64,000 nt of DNA from Hyphomicrobiales bacterium (GCA_900473185.1 UCKU01000009.1:186001-250000); one strand, 5' to 3'. Shown: positions 45,090 through 54,871, counted from the first letter of the stretch. Translations and numbers: made by a program. Notes: generated by a model from the sequence alone, not told the origin.

Positions 45090-46481
45090 GTGGACTATAT
45101 CTCGACCCGCGGCGAGGCCCCTTCCCTCGGCTTTTGCGACGCCCTTCTGGCAGGGCTGGCGCGCGATGGCGGGCTCTACGTTCCCCGCAAATGGCCGAGT
45201 TTTTCCAAGAAGGAAATCCGGGCGCTGCGCGGCAAGACCTATCAGGAGATCGCCTTCACCATCCTTTCGCCCTTCACCAATGGCGAAATCCCCGATGAAA
45301 CCTTCCGGGCGATGATCGACGAAGCCTATGGCACCTTCCGCCATCCGGCGATCGCGCCGCTGGTACAGACCGGCCCGAACAGTTTCGTGATGGAACTCTT
45401 CCACGGCACGACGCTCGCCTTCAAGGATGTGGCGATGCAGCTTCTTGCCCGCCTGATGGATTACGCGCTGGAAAAGCGCGGCGAGCGGGCGACCATCGTC
45501 GGCGCCACCTCGGGCGATACGGGTGGCGCTGCGATCGACGCCTTTGCCGGCCGTGAGCGCACCGACATCTTCATCCTCTTCCCGCATGGCAAGGTCTCGC
45601 CGGTACAGCAGCGGCAGATGACGACGTCGACATCAGGCAATGTGCATGCGCTTGCAGTCGAAGGCAATTTCGACGATTGCCAGAACCTCGTCAAAGCCAT
45701 GTTCAACGACGCGGCCTTCCGCGACAAGGTGAAGCTTTCGGGCGTCAACTCGATCAACTGGGCGCGCATCATGGCCCAGATCGTCTATTATTTCACGACG
45801 GCGATCGCACTCGGCGGACCGGACCGGAAGATCTCGTTCACGGTACCGACTGGGAATTTCGGCGATATCTTCGCCGGCTACTGTGCCAAGCGCATGGGCC
45901 TGCCGATCGACAAGCTCGTCATCGCCACCAATGAGAACGATATCCTGGCGCGGACGCTGAAGACCGGCCGTTATGACATGAAGGCGGTGAAGGCCACGAC
46001 CTCGCCTTCCATGGATATCCAGATATCCTCCAACTTCGAGCGACTGCTGTTCGAGGCCTATGACCGCGACGCCTCCAAGGTTCGCGCCGCCATGGAAAGC
46101 CTCAAGCAATCCAATGGTTTCGAAATTTCGCCCGAAGCGCTGAAATTCATCAAGAAGGATTTCCGTGCCGGTCGCGCGAGCGAGCGCCAGGTGGCGGAAA
46201 CGATCCGCAAGACCTATGCGGAAACCGGCTATCTGCTCGATCCGCATTCGGCGATCGGCGTCTTCGTGGCCGCCAAGCGGGAAAAGCCTGATACCCCGAT
46301 GGTGACGCTTGCGACTGCGCATCCGGCGAAATTCCCGGCTGCCGTAAAATCCGCCTCCGGTATTGACCCGGCGCTTCCGACGTGGCTTGCTGATGTGATG
46401 CACAGGGAGGAGCGCTTCCAGATCATCGAGCCCGAGCTCAAAGCGGTTGAAACCTTTATCGGCAAGCATGCCCGCAGCTAG
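45090..46481 (+). CDS. thrC: Threonine synthase
   Basis: Converts O-phosphohomoserine to threonine (PLP). 463 residues, the long form: DYISTRGEAPSLGFCDALL, the PLP lysine Lys112 in TTLAFKDVAMQLL, and the phosphate-binding GATSGDTGGAA. I choose GTG 45090, with AAGGA at good spacing, over ATG 45081, which sits directly on that motif. It heads a run of same-strand genes (M16 peptidase, RimJ-like, EAL protein). The homoserine kinase gene thrB is 13 kb away. Confidence 0.94.
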   Translation: MDYISTRGEAPSLGFCDALLAGLARDGGLYVPRKWPSFSKKEIRALRGKTYQEIAFTILSPFTNGEIPDETFRAMIDEAYGTFRHPAIAPLVQTGPNSFVMELFHGTTLAFKDVAMQLLARLMDYALEKRGERATIVGATSGDTGGAAIDAFAGRERTDIFILFPHGKVSPVQQRQMTTSTSGNVHALAVEGNFDDCQNLVKAMFNDAAFRDKVKLSGVNSINWARIMAQIVYYFTTAIALGGPDRKISFTVPTGNFGDIFAGYCAKRMGLPIDKLVIATNENDILARTLKTGRYDMKAVKATTSPSMDIQISSNFERLLFEAYDRDASKVRAAMESLKQSNGFEISPEALKFIKKDFRAGRASERQVAETIRKTYAETGYLLDPHSAIGVFVAAKREKPDTPMVTLATAHPAKFPAAVKSASGIDPALPTWLADVMHREERFQIIEPELKAVETFIGKHARS

Positions 46482-46508
46482 ATGACGGCAGGCGCAGAAA
46501 GATAGCAC

Positions 46509-47807
46509 ATGACAGTTGAGTGCACCCGGCTCAAATCCGGGCTGACAGTAGTCACACAGACCATGCCGCACCTTGAAAGCGCTGCGCTCGGAGTCTGGAT
46601 CAAATCAGGTTCGCGCAACGAGACGGAAGACGAACACGGCATTGCCCACCTGCTCGAACACATGGCCTTCAAGGGAACGGCACGACGTTCCGCCCGTGAG
46701 ATCGCCGAGGAGATCGAGGATGTCGGTGGCGAAGTGAACGCCGCGACCTCCACAGAGACGACCTCTTACTATGCCCGCGTTCTCAAAGACCACGTGCCGC
46801 TCGCCGTCGATATCCTCGCCGATATCCTGACGGAATCCGCCTTCGAGGAAGAAGAGCTGGAGCGCGAGAAGCAGGTTATCCTGCAGGAGATTAACGCGGC
46901 CAACGACACGCCCGACGACGTCGTCTTCGACCGCTTCTCCGAGGTCGCCTATCGTGGCCAGACGCTTGGGCGGCCGATCCTCGGCACGCCGGAGACCGTC
47001 GTTTCCTTCACGCCGCAGCAGATCCGCACCTATCTCGGCCGCAACTACACGACCGACCGGATGTTCGTGGTCGCAACCGGCGCCGTCGAGCATGACGAAT
47101 TCGTGCGCATGGTCGAAGACCGCTTTGCTGGCCTGCCGACAGCGCCCAATGCTCCGCCCGTCATGGAGGCTGCACGCTATATCGGCGGCAATGTGCGCGA
47201 GCCACGCGATCTCATGGACGCGCAGATACTGCTCGGCTTCGAGGGCAAGGCCTATCATGCCCGCGATTTCTACTGCTCACAGATCCTCGCCAATATCCTA
47301 GGCGGCGGCATGTCCTCCCGCCTCTTCCAGGAAGTGCGCGAGTTTCGCGGCCTCTGTTACTCCGTCTACGCTTTCCACTGGGGCTTTTCCGATACAGGCA
47401 TCTTCGGCATCCACGCCGCAACCGGTGGCGAGAACCTGCCGGAACTGGTGCCCGTCATCATCGACGAGTTGCACAAGTCGGCGGACAATATCGACCAGAA
47501 GGAAATCGAGCGCGCTCGGGCGCAGATCCGCGCCCAGCTTCTCATGGGCCAGGAAAGCCCCGCTGCCCGCGCCGGCCAGATCGCCCGACAGATGATGCTC
47601 TATGGCCGTCCGATCTCCAATCCGGAGATGATGGAGCGGCTGGAGGGCATTACCGTCGAGCGCCTGACCGATCTTGCCGGTCGCCTTTTCTACGATACCG
47701 TCCCGACGCTTTCGGCGATCGGTCCGCTCGAGCAGCTTGCCCCGATGGAAGACATCACCGCCTCGCTTTCGGTTCCGGCACCGAAGACGAAGCAGGCAAG
47801 CCGCTGA
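46509..47807 (+). CDS. M16-family zinc peptidase (mitochondrial-processing-peptidase-like)
   Basis: 432 residues. The inverted zinc motif HLLEH (47-51) with the distal Glu in REKQVILQEINAAND near 127 shows an active M16B peptidase; the C-terminal homologous half contains GGGMSSRLFQEVREFRGLCY. Its alphaproteobacterial relatives are considered related to the mitochondrial processing peptidase. The substrate is unknown. It follows thrC by 27 bases, a conserved rhizobial pairing. Confidence 0.92.
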   Translation: MTVECTRLKSGLTVVTQTMPHLESAALGVWIKSGSRNETEDEHGIAHLLEHMAFKGTARRSAREIAEEIEDVGGEVNAATSTETTSYYARVLKDHVPLAVDILADILTESAFEEEELEREKQVILQEINAANDTPDDVVFDRFSEVAYRGQTLGRPILGTPETVVSFTPQQIRTYLGRNYTTDRMFVVATGAVEHDEFVRMVEDRFAGLPTAPNAPPVMEAARYIGGNVREPRDLMDAQILLGFEGKAYHARDFYCSQILANILGGGMSSRLFQEVREFRGLCYSVYAFHWGFSDTGIFGIHAATGGENLPELVPVIIDELHKSADNIDQKEIERARAQIRAQLLMGQESPAARAGQIARQMMLYGRPISNPEMMERLEGITVERLTDLAGRLFYDTVPTLSAIGPLEQLAPMEDITASLSVPAPKTKQASR

Positions 47808-47837
47808 CCGACACATACGTTGCGCCGGGGGTTATCG

Positions 47838-48452
47838 ATGCCAAAATCGGTTTTTCGGTTCCTTTCGCGACAGCCTGAAGCGGTCGAACTCGAAAACGAT
47901 AAATATGTCCTGCGCCTGCCGCGCTACCAGGATTTCAACCAGTGGCACCGGCTTCGCGCCGACAGCCGCCGATTTCTGGAACCCTGGGAGCCGACATGGC
48001 GCCGCGACGAGTTGACCGAAGGCTCGTTTCGCGCCCGGGTGATCCGCGGCAAGCAGGAATATGCCTCCGGGCAGGCGATCCCGCTCTTCATTTTTCTGAG
48101 AAAGGATATGACGCTCGTCGGCGGCATCACCATCGGCTATATTCGCCGGGGAGCCGCCCAAAGCTGCATGATCGGCTACTGGATGGGCGAGCGCCATGCC
48201 GGCCAGGGACATATGTTCGCCGCACTTCAATTGGTTATTCCCTATATCTTCACAGGGCTTGAGTTGCACCGTATCGAAGCAGCCTGTATTCCAGACAACG
48301 CACGGAGCATTCGCCTGCTTGAGAAAGCCGGGTTCCAGCGGGAAGGCTACCTGCGCGGATATTTGAAGATCAACGGTCAGTGGCATGATCACGTGATGTT
48401 TTCACGTCTGGCCACCGACGCGGATACAGGCAGGAAACCCAACAGCCGATGA
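47838..48452 (+). CDS. rimJ: RimJ-type GNAT acetyltransferase
   Basis: 204 residues. LRLPRYQDFNQWHRLRADSR, GGITIGYIRRGAAQSCMIGY, the acetyl-CoA loop region ERHAGQGHMFAALQLVIPYI and RIEAACIPDNARSIRLLEKA match ribosomal-protein-alanine acetyltransferases. E. coli RimJ acetylates ribosomal protein S5; the substrate here is inferred from family. ATG 47838 (GGGGG upstream) is preferred to TTG 47820. Its stop overlaps the next start as ATGA. Confidence 0.83.
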   Translation: MPKSVFRFLSRQPEAVELENDKYVLRLPRYQDFNQWHRLRADSRRFLEPWEPTWRRDELTEGSFRARVIRGKQEYASGQAIPLFIFLRKDMTLVGGITIGYIRRGAAQSCMIGYWMGERHAGQGHMFAALQLVIPYIFTGLELHRIEAACIPDNARSIRLLEKAGFQREGYLRGYLKINGQWHDHVMFSRLATDADTGRKPNSR

Positions 48453-51361
48453 ACAAAGACCGCATGCTGCTGACGTCACCGTCCGGACGAGTGATCGCGG
48501 TGATCGCAGCCCTTCTCCTGTCGGTGTTCGCCCTTGCGGCGGGAACCGTGCAGGCGGCCGAACCGGTGAAGATTTCCCGCGACGATACTGCGCTGGACCT
48601 GACTGCCACGACTGAAATCTACGCCAACCAGGGCGAGGCCTTCCAGGTTTCCACCGCGGCCGGCGCCGATGGTATCCGCCGGCGTATCGAAGTGCGCGCA
48701 AGTTCGGAAAACCATCAGGGCGACTGGGCGGTCTTTGCGCTCGCCAATGTTTCGGAAGAGCAGCTCGAGCGCGTCATCGTCGCGCCGCATTTCCGTCTCG
48801 TCAATTCCAAGCTGTTCTGGCCCGATCTCGGCTCGCAGCGCATTATTGCGATCACGCCGAGCGAAGGTTTTGCGCTCGACCGCCAGCCGAGTGACGAGGC
48901 CGATGTCTTCCGCATCACATTGAACCCTGGCGCCGTCATCACCTTCGTTGCCGAGCTTGCCACACCCGACCTCCCGCAGATCTATCTATGGGAGCCGGAT
49001 GCCTACAAGGACACGATCAACGCCTTCACGCTCTATCGCGGCATCGTGCTCGGCATTGCCGGCCTGCTCGCGGTTTTCCTGACGATCCTCTTTGTCGTCA
49101 AGGGAACCTCGATGCTGCCGGCGACGGCGGCGCTTGCCTGGGCAGTGCTCGGCTATATCTGCGTCGACTTCGGCTTTCTCGGAAAGCTGATCAGTGTGGC
49201 CTCGGCGGATCAACGAATATGGCGCGCCTGTGCGGAGGTGGCGCTCGCCTCCAGTTTCGTCATCTTCCTGTTCACCTATCTCAATCTCAACCGATGGCAT
49301 GTGCATCTCGGCTATGCGACGCTTGCCTGGGTTCTCGGTCTTGCCCTTCTGTTCGGCGTTGCGATCTACGACCCGTCGATTGCGGCGGGCATTGCACGGC
49401 TGTCCTTCGCACTGACGGCGGCAACCGGTCTGCTGCTGATCATCTATCTCGGCTTCAATCGCTATGACCGCGCCATCCTGCTCGTGCCGGCATGGGCGCT
49501 GACGCTCGTCTGGCTGTTCGGCGCGTGGATGACGATCACCGGCCGACTCGACAATGACATCATCCAGCCGGCACTCGGCGGTGGCCTCGTCCTCATCGTG
49601 CTGCTGATCGGCTTCACCGTCATGCAGCATGCCTTTGCCGGCGGCGCTTTCCAGCAGGGGCTGTTCTCCGATCTCGAGCGCCAGTCGCTGGCGCTGACGG
49701 GCTCCGGCGACATGGTCTGGGACTGGGATGTGGCGCGCGATCGCGTCGTCACCATTCCCGATGTTTCCGTCAAGCTCGGGCTTTCACCGGGCACGATGCA
49801 TGGCGCGGCGCGCAACTGGCTGCCGCGGCTGCATCCTGACGATCGCGACCGTTTCCGGGCAACGCTGGACGTTCTGCTGGAACATCGCCGCGGGCGGCTG
49901 AACCATGAGTTCCGCATCCGCGCCGAAGACGGGCACTTCCACTGGCTCTTGATCCGCGCCCGGCCGGTGCTCGGCTCGAATGGCGAGATCATCCGCTGCG
50001 TCGGCACGATCGTCGATGTGACCGAGCAGAAGAATTCCGTGGAGCGGCTGCTGCACGATGCGCTGCACGACAACCTGACGGGCCTGCCGAACCGGCAAGT
50101 CTTCATCGACCGCCTGCAGTCGGTGCTGACGCTGGCGCCGGGCGGCGAGACGCTGCGCCCGACCGTGATGGTGATCGACATCGACCGCTACAAGCTGGTC
50201 AACGATTCCCTCGGTGTCGCCGCCGGTGACAATATCCTGATCGCACTTACCCGGCGTCTCCGCCGCCTTCTGAAACCGCAGGATACGCTGGCGCGCCTTT
50301 CCGGCGACCAGTTCGGCCTCATCCTCGTTTCCGAGCATGATCCGGCCAAGGTTGCCGATTTCGCCGATGCTATGAGCAAGGCGATCATGGTGCCGATCAA
50401 CTTCTCCAACCGCGAGATCATCCTGACCGCCTCGATCGGCCTCACCTCCTGGGTGGATCAGCAGGAGAGCGCGTCGGGTCTGCTCAGCGACGCCGAGCTT
50501 GCCATGTACCGGGCCAAACGCGCCGGCGGCAATCGGGTGGAACCCTTCCAGCCGGCTTTCCGTGATTTCGGCACCGACCGCCTGCAGCTCGAATCGGATC
50601 TGCGCCGCGCCATCGAGCGCAAGGAACTTTCGATGGTCTACCAGCCGATTGCGCGGCTGGAAGATGTCGAAATTGCCGGCTTCGAGGCGCTGATGCGCTG
50701 GGAACATCCCAAGCGTGGCAATATCCCGCCGTCCGAATTCATCCCGATCGCCGAAGCGTCCGACATTATCAGCGCGCTCGGCATCTTCGCGCTGGAGCAG
50801 GCGACCAACGACCTGATGGGGTGGCAGAACCAGACCGGCGAGCTGCCGATCTTCGTCTCCATCAATCTGTCGAGCGTGCAGCTTCTCAACAACGATCTCT
50901 ACGACGACGTCCGTTCGGTACTGGCGAAGACTCATTGCGATCCTTCGCGGCTGAAGCTGGAACTGACGGAATCCATGGTGATGGAAAACCCGGAACAGGC
51001 GCGCCTCGTGCTGCAAAAGCTGAAAGAGGCCGGCCTCGGTCTGGCGCTCGACGATTTCGGCACCGGCTATTCCTCGCTCGCCTACCTGACCCGCTTCCCC
51101 TTCGACACGATCAAGCTCGACAAGGCGCTGGTGCGCGACAACAGCGACAAGAAGGCGACGATCTTGAAATCGGTGATTGCCATGGCGCGCGAGCTGGACA
51201 TGAAGGTGGTGGCCGAAGGCATCGAGTCCAACGAGGATGCGATCGAGCTTGCCAAGATGGGCTGCAGCTACGGCCAGAGCTATCTCTTCGGCCCGCCGAT
51301 GCCGTCGGAATCGGTGCTGCGGCTGCTGAGGGAACGGTTTCCGCTGACGAAGCGGGCCTGA
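48449..51361 (+). CDS. Membrane 7TM-PAS-GGDEF-EAL protein, GGDEF degenerate
   Basis: 970 residues. A signal peptide (to about 37) is followed by a periplasmic beta-rich domain like 7TMR-DISM (about 40-185), about seven or eight transmembrane helices (190-405), PAS with PAC (about 420-545), GGDEF (about 550-710) and EAL (about 715-965). The GGDEF signature reads SGDQF, so cyclase activity is doubtful. The EAL domain keeps EALMRW, INLSS, ELTES, LDDFGTGYSS, KLDK and AEGIES. Probably a phosphodiesterase responding to an envelope signal. Start overlaps the rimJ stop. Confidence 0.9.
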   Translation: MNKDRMLLTSPSGRVIAVIAALLLSVFALAAGTVQAAEPVKISRDDTALDLTATTEIYANQGEAFQVSTAAGADGIRRRIEVRASSENHQGDWAVFALANVSEEQLERVIVAPHFRLVNSKLFWPDLGSQRIIAITPSEGFALDRQPSDEADVFRITLNPGAVITFVAELATPDLPQIYLWEPDAYKDTINAFTLYRGIVLGIAGLLAVFLTILFVVKGTSMLPATAALAWAVLGYICVDFGFLGKLISVASADQRIWRACAEVALASSFVIFLFTYLNLNRWHVHLGYATLAWVLGLALLFGVAIYDPSIAAGIARLSFALTAATGLLLIIYLGFNRYDRAILLVPAWALTLVWLFGAWMTITGRLDNDIIQPALGGGLVLIVLLIGFTVMQHAFAGGAFQQGLFSDLERQSLALTGSGDMVWDWDVARDRVVTIPDVSVKLGLSPGTMHGAARNWLPRLHPDDRDRFRATLDVLLEHRRGRLNHEFRIRAEDGHFHWLLIRARPVLGSNGEIIRCVGTIVDVTEQKNSVERLLHDALHDNLTGLPNRQVFIDRLQSVLTLAPGGETLRPTVMVIDIDRYKLVNDSLGVAAGDNILIALTRRLRRLLKPQDTLARLSGDQFGLILVSEHDPAKVADFADAMSKAIMVPINFSNREIILTASIGLTSWVDQQESASGLLSDAELAMYRAKRAGGNRVEPFQPAFRDFGTDRLQLESDLRRAIERKELSMVYQPIARLEDVEIAGFEALMRWEHPKRGNIPPSEFIPIAEASDIISALGIFALEQATNDLMGWQNQTGELPIFVSINLSSVQLLNNDLYDDVRSVLAKTHCDPSRLKLELTESMVMENPEQARLVLQKLKEAGLGLALDDFGTGYSSLAYLTRFPFDTIKLDKALVRDNSDKKATILKSVIAMARELDMKVVAEGIESNEDAIELAKMGCSYGQSYLFGPPMPSESVLRLLRERFPLTKRA

Positions 51362-51495
51362 TTCCAGAGCCTGTTTCATCGGATTTTCCGGGAGATTGGC
51401 ACCTCTTGGATCGATACGGCTTTCCTTGCCTGCGGCGGCCATTGACCATTGGCCGCCGATATGCGCCTCTGCCTCAGCGTAACAAGGAAAATCCG

Positions 51496-51921
51496 ATGCT
51501 CAAGATTCTGCTCGCCCTCTCGATGGGCGCCTTTTGCGTCTCTCCGGTCTACGCCGCCGAAATTCATCCGCCAGCGCTGAGCTGCCTGGCGGCAGCAGCG
51601 CCGGCGCGCTGTGAAAAATTGAAGAAGGATTTCACGGCCGCCTATGCGCTGGCCCATAAGGGCGATCATGGCGCGCAGGTGACGGTGGCCTTCTGCCTCT
51701 CCACTGGTTGCCGGGGCGCCGTGATCATCGACAAGGTAGCCGCTTGCAGCTGGCATATCGTGATCGCCAATTCCGGGGCCGCGACCGTGATCGACGGCTC
51801 CAACCTCAAGGATACCTGCAGGCCGATGACGGAAGAGCAGAAGGCGGCGGCCCGTGCCTTGTCCCATGATCTCGTCCGCAAGATCTATAATCGTCCGGTG
51901 ACGGTGGCGGACCAGATGTAG
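51496..51921 (+). CDS. Small secreted hypothetical protein
   Basis: 141 residues. The signal peptide MLKILLALSMGAFCVSPVYA is cleaved after AYA-like YAA. The mature protein has six cysteines (ALSCLAAA, ARCEKLK, VAFCLSTGCRG, VAACSWH, KDTCRPM), suggesting disulfides. AAGGAAAATCCG precedes the ATG. The SWHIVIANSGA segment suggests a small beta unit. Function unknown; its neighbours give no clue. Confidence 0.68.
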   Translation: MLKILLALSMGAFCVSPVYAAEIHPPALSCLAAAAPARCEKLKKDFTAAYALAHKGDHGAQVTVAFCLSTGCRGAVIIDKVAACSWHIVIANSGAATVIDGSNLKDTCRPMTEEQKAAARALSHDLVRKIYNRPVTVADQM

Positions 51922-52025
51922 GCTTGGGTTGGCCTTCGACAGGTCTGGCGGCTGCGGGCGCGAAATATCGTTGCCCTTGTCGTTTTCGTCGCTATTCTGC
52001 CCGAAAACATATCGGGAGGTACCTT

Positions 52026-52334
52026 ATGATCCTGCACTGCGTATTCATGCGGCTGAAGAGCGCCATGACACCTGACGATAAGCAGGCGCTGTTCGACGCC
52101 ATCGTGGCGCTGAAGCAGGTGATCCCGGGAATTCTTGACATTAAATACGGGCCGAATGTTTCGCCCGAGGGGCTGCATGGCGGTTTCGTCGACGGCTTTG
52201 CCGTGACCTTCGAAAGCCCCGAGGCTCGTGATACCTATCTCGTGCATCCCGAGCATGTGACCGTCGGCGAGCGCATCGTCTCGTCGACGGATGGAGGTTT
52301 GGCGGGCCTCCTGGTTTTCGATCTCGTTCTCTAA
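52026..52334 (+). CDS. Dabb (stress-responsive A/B barrel) domain protein
   Basis: 102 residues: ILHCVFMRLKSAMTPDDKQA, GILDIKYGPNVSPEG, FVDGFAVTFESPEARDTYLV and HPEHVTVGERIV are the Dabb pattern, a dimeric alpha/beta barrel. Biochemical role unknown. GGGAGGTACCTT gives a strong start. It converges on the zinc transporter operon. Confidence 0.85.
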   Translation: MILHCVFMRLKSAMTPDDKQALFDAIVALKQVIPGILDIKYGPNVSPEGLHGGFVDGFAVTFESPEARDTYLVHPEHVTVGERIVSSTDGGLAGLLVFDLVL

Positions 52335-52346
52335 GATCCCGTCAGC

Positions 52347-53246
52347 TCAGCTCGACTTCGCCATAGCGGCGGAGAGCTGGTCGACATTGTAGCGGAACAT
52401 CTTCTCGTAGGTCGGAGCCGGGCCTTTCGAATCCGAGAGAGATTCGACGTAGAGCTCGCCGCCCGGCACGGCGCCCGTCGCAGTGGCGACCTGCTTGACG
52501 AGGCGCGGATCGTTGGAGTTCTCGAAGAAATAGGTTTTCACGTGTTCCTGCTTGATCTGCTCGATCAGCTTGGCAACGTCGGCGGCCGACGCTTCGCTTT
52601 CGGTGGAGAGGCCGAGGGGCGCCAGGAAGCTGACGTTGTATTCCCGTCCGAAATAGCCGAAGGCATCGTGGCTGGTCAGCACCTTGCGGCGATCATTGGC
52701 GATCTTGTCGAACTTGGAATGTGCATAGGCGTCCAGTTCTTCAAGCTTCCTAGTGTATTTCTCGGCATTCGCCTTATAGGCCGCGGCATCGGCCGGATCG
52801 GCTGCGGAAAGCGCCTTTTCGATATTGGCGACCCAGACCTTCACATTGACAGGGCTGTTCCAGACATGCGGATCGGTGACGGTTTTACCATCCTCTTCCA
52901 TCGTACGGGTGTTGATGCCCTCTGACGCCGTGACCGGTTTGCCCTTGTAGCCGGAGGCGGTGATGAGGCGGTCCATCCAGCCTTCCAGCCCCTCGCCGCT
53001 GACGAAGGTGACTTTTGCAGCATTCAGCGCCTTGGCATCGGCTGGCGACGGCTCGAACTCATGGGGGTCGCCGTTCGGTCCGACGAGGCTCGTGACCTTG
53101 ACGTGATCGCCGCCGACCTGTCGGACGACATCAGCAAGCACGGTGAAGGACGCAACGACCTTCACCGTTTCGGCCGAAGCCGGCACGGCCGAAAGCGTCA
53201 TCAGCACGGGCAAGGCGGCGGAGAGAAGCAGTCTGCTAGGTAACAT
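52347..53246 (-). CDS. aztC: Zinc ABC transporter, periplasmic binding protein (AztC type)
   Basis: 299 residues, cluster A-I metal-binding protein with signal peptide (to about 25). The metal ligands expected are His62 (DPHEFEP), His127 (DPHVWNS) and His193 (SHDAFGYF). The fourth position, usually Asp, appears to be Glu268 (YVESLSD). There is no His-rich loop, which separates it from ZnuA and fits AztC. It is the third protein of the Azt system in this operon; an aztD chaperone gene is not adjacent. Zinc rather than manganese is inferred from family and operator. Confidence 0.85.
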   Translation of the reverse strand: MLPSRLLLSAALPVLMTLSAVPASAETVKVVASFTVLADVVRQVGGDHVKVTSLVGPNGDPHEFEPSPADAKALNAAKVTFVSGEGLEGWMDRLITASGYKGKPVTASEGINTRTMEEDGKTVTDPHVWNSPVNVKVWVANIEKALSAADPADAAAYKANAEKYTRKLEELDAYAHSKFDKIANDRRKVLTSHDAFGYFGREYNVSFLAPLGLSTESEASAADVAKLIEQIKQEHVKTYFFENSNDPRLVKQVATATGAVPGGELYVESLSDSKGPAPTYEKMFRYNVDQLSAAMAKSS

Positions 53247-53261
53247 CGATGTCTCCTGTAA

Positions 53262-54134
53262 TCAGCCCTTCAGATGCGGGCGGGGGAAGAAGCGTCGGGC
53301 AAGGCCCGACGGCGCGAAGAAGATGGAGAGGCCGTAGAGCAGCGCCGCCGTCATGATGATCGTCGGACCGGAGGCGAGTTCGAGATGGTAGGAGGCAATG
53401 AGCCCGAGATAGCCGGATGCCGCAGCACTTGCCGCCGCAATGATCATCATGGCCGGCAGGCTGCGAGACCACAGCTGAGCGATCGCCGCAGGCAGCATCA
53501 TCAGGCCGACGGCCATCAGCGTGCCAAGCGCCTGGAAGCTCGCGACAAGGTTCAGCACCACAAGCAATAGAAAGAGGAAATGATAGACCGGCCCGCGCCC
53601 GCCGACGGCGCGCAGGAAGCCCGGATCAAAACATTCCGCAACCAATGGCCGGTAGACGATCGCGAGCGCCAGCAATGTAACCGACGTGATGGCGCCGATC
53701 TGCGTCAGCGCCGGCGCGTCGATGGCAAGGATCGTGCCGAAAAGTACATGCAGCAGATCGATGTTGGAGCCGCGCAAAGAGACGATGAGGACACCCAAGG
53801 CCAGTGATGCCAGATAGAAGCTCGCGAAACTCGCATCCTCCTGCAGCACGGTCATGCGGCTGACGACGCCTGATAGCAGCGCAACGGAAAGACCTGCTAC
53901 GAGACCACCGATACCCATTGCCGTCAGCGACAGCGAACCGGCAACGAGATAGCCGACCGCTGCACCAGGCAGCACGGCATGGCTCATTGCGTCTCCCATG
54001 AGGCTCATGCGGCGAAGCATCAGGAAAACACCGGTGGGGCCGGAGCCGAGACCAAGGCACAGGCAGGCGACGAGCGCGCGGCGCATGAAGCCGTAATCGG
54101 CAAAGGGAGCGAAGAAGATATCGTAGGCCGTCAT
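53262..54134 (-). CDS. aztB: Zinc ABC transporter, permease (AztB type)
   Basis: 290 residues, ABC-3 family inner-membrane permease with about eight or nine helices: FFAPFADYGFMRRALVACLC, GDAMSHAVLPGAAVGYLVAG (the ABC-contact loop) and ALGTLMAVGLMMLPAAIAQL. The ATG overlaps the aztA stop by 4 bases (ATGA) and its own stop is 15 bases before aztC, so the genes are translated as one operon. Confidence 0.88.
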   Translation of the reverse strand: MTAYDIFFAPFADYGFMRRALVACLCLGLGSGPTGVFLMLRRMSLMGDAMSHAVLPGAAVGYLVAGSLSLTAMGIGGLVAGLSVALLSGVVSRMTVLQEDASFASFYLASLALGVLIVSLRGSNIDLLHVLFGTILAIDAPALTQIGAITSVTLLALAIVYRPLVAECFDPGFLRAVGGRGPVYHFLFLLLVVLNLVASFQALGTLMAVGLMMLPAAIAQLWSRSLPAMMIIAAASAAASGYLGLIASYHLELASGPTIIMTAALLYGLSIFFAPSGLARRFFPRPHLKG

Positions 54135-54871
54135 GCCGCCGGCTCACAGGCTTCGGCATCCTCATCCCAGCGTTCGGCCATGGCGCGGGCCTGCAGAAGA
54201 TTGGCAGATGACATGACCTCCTGCGTCGGCCCCCAGCCGATCAGCCGGCGGGCGAGCAGCAAGGTTTCCGGGAAATGCGCCCTCACCTGTTCGAAATCAT
54301 GGAGCACAGCAATCACTGTCCGCCCGTCGCCATGCCAGCGGACGACGATATCGAGCAGATCCCTCGTCGTGCGGGCATCGATGGCGGTGAATGGTTCGTC
54401 AAGCAGGATGATGCGCGCATCCTGCAGCAGCAGGCGGGCGAAGAGCACGCGCTGGAACTGGCCGGCCGAAAGCGAGCCGATATGGCGCTTTTCGAACCCT
54501 TCCAGACCGACGGTGGCGAGTGCGTCGCGGGCACATGCGGCGTCTTGCTTTGCGATGCGGCCAAAGGCACCGGCCGAACGCCAGCTTCCGAGCAGCACAG
54601 TATCCAGCACCGAGATCGGGAAACGCCTGTTGATCTCCGCCGCCTGCGGAAGATAGCCGAAGTCGGTGCGTTGCAGCCGGTGCTCCACCCGCCCTTCGGC
54701 AGGACGCAGCTCCCCCATGATCGCCTTCAGCAACGTGGATTTCCCCGCCCCATTCGGCCCGGCGATTGCCGTCAGGCTGCCGGGCTCGAACGTGCCGGAA
54801 AGATGATGGACCGCAGGATGACGATCGTAGGAGACCGTCAGATTGTCGAGGCGGATGACTGGCGCGCTCAT
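54131..54871 (-). CDS. aztA: Zinc ABC transporter, ATPase (AztA type)
   Basis: 246 residues: Walker A GPNGAGKST, Q-loop LPQAAEINR, signature SLSAGQFQR (LSAGQ rather than LSGGQ), Walker B ARIILLDEPFTAID and switch VLHD. The opening YDRHPAVHHLSG is as in AztA proteins. It energises AztB for zinc import. Its ATG overlaps the stop of a 42-codon membrane ORF by 4 bases, so expression is coupled to it. Confidence 0.88.
   Translation of the reverse strand: MSAPVIRLDNLTVSYDRHPAVHHLSGTFEPGSLTAIAGPNGAGKSTLLKAIMGELRPAEGRVEHRLQRTDFGYLPQAAEINRRFPISVLDTVLLGSWRSAGAFGRIAKQDAACARDALATVGLEGFEKRHIGSLSAGQFQRVLFARLLLQDARIILLDEPFTAIDARTTRDLLDIVVRWHGDGRTVIAVLHDFEQVRAHFPETLLLARRLIGWGPTQEVMSSANLLQARAMAERWDEDAEACEPAA

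Noticed and set aside
49784..51442. 552-codon minus-strand open frame
   Set aside because: Antisense to the GGDEF-EAL part of the membrane c-di-GMP protein.
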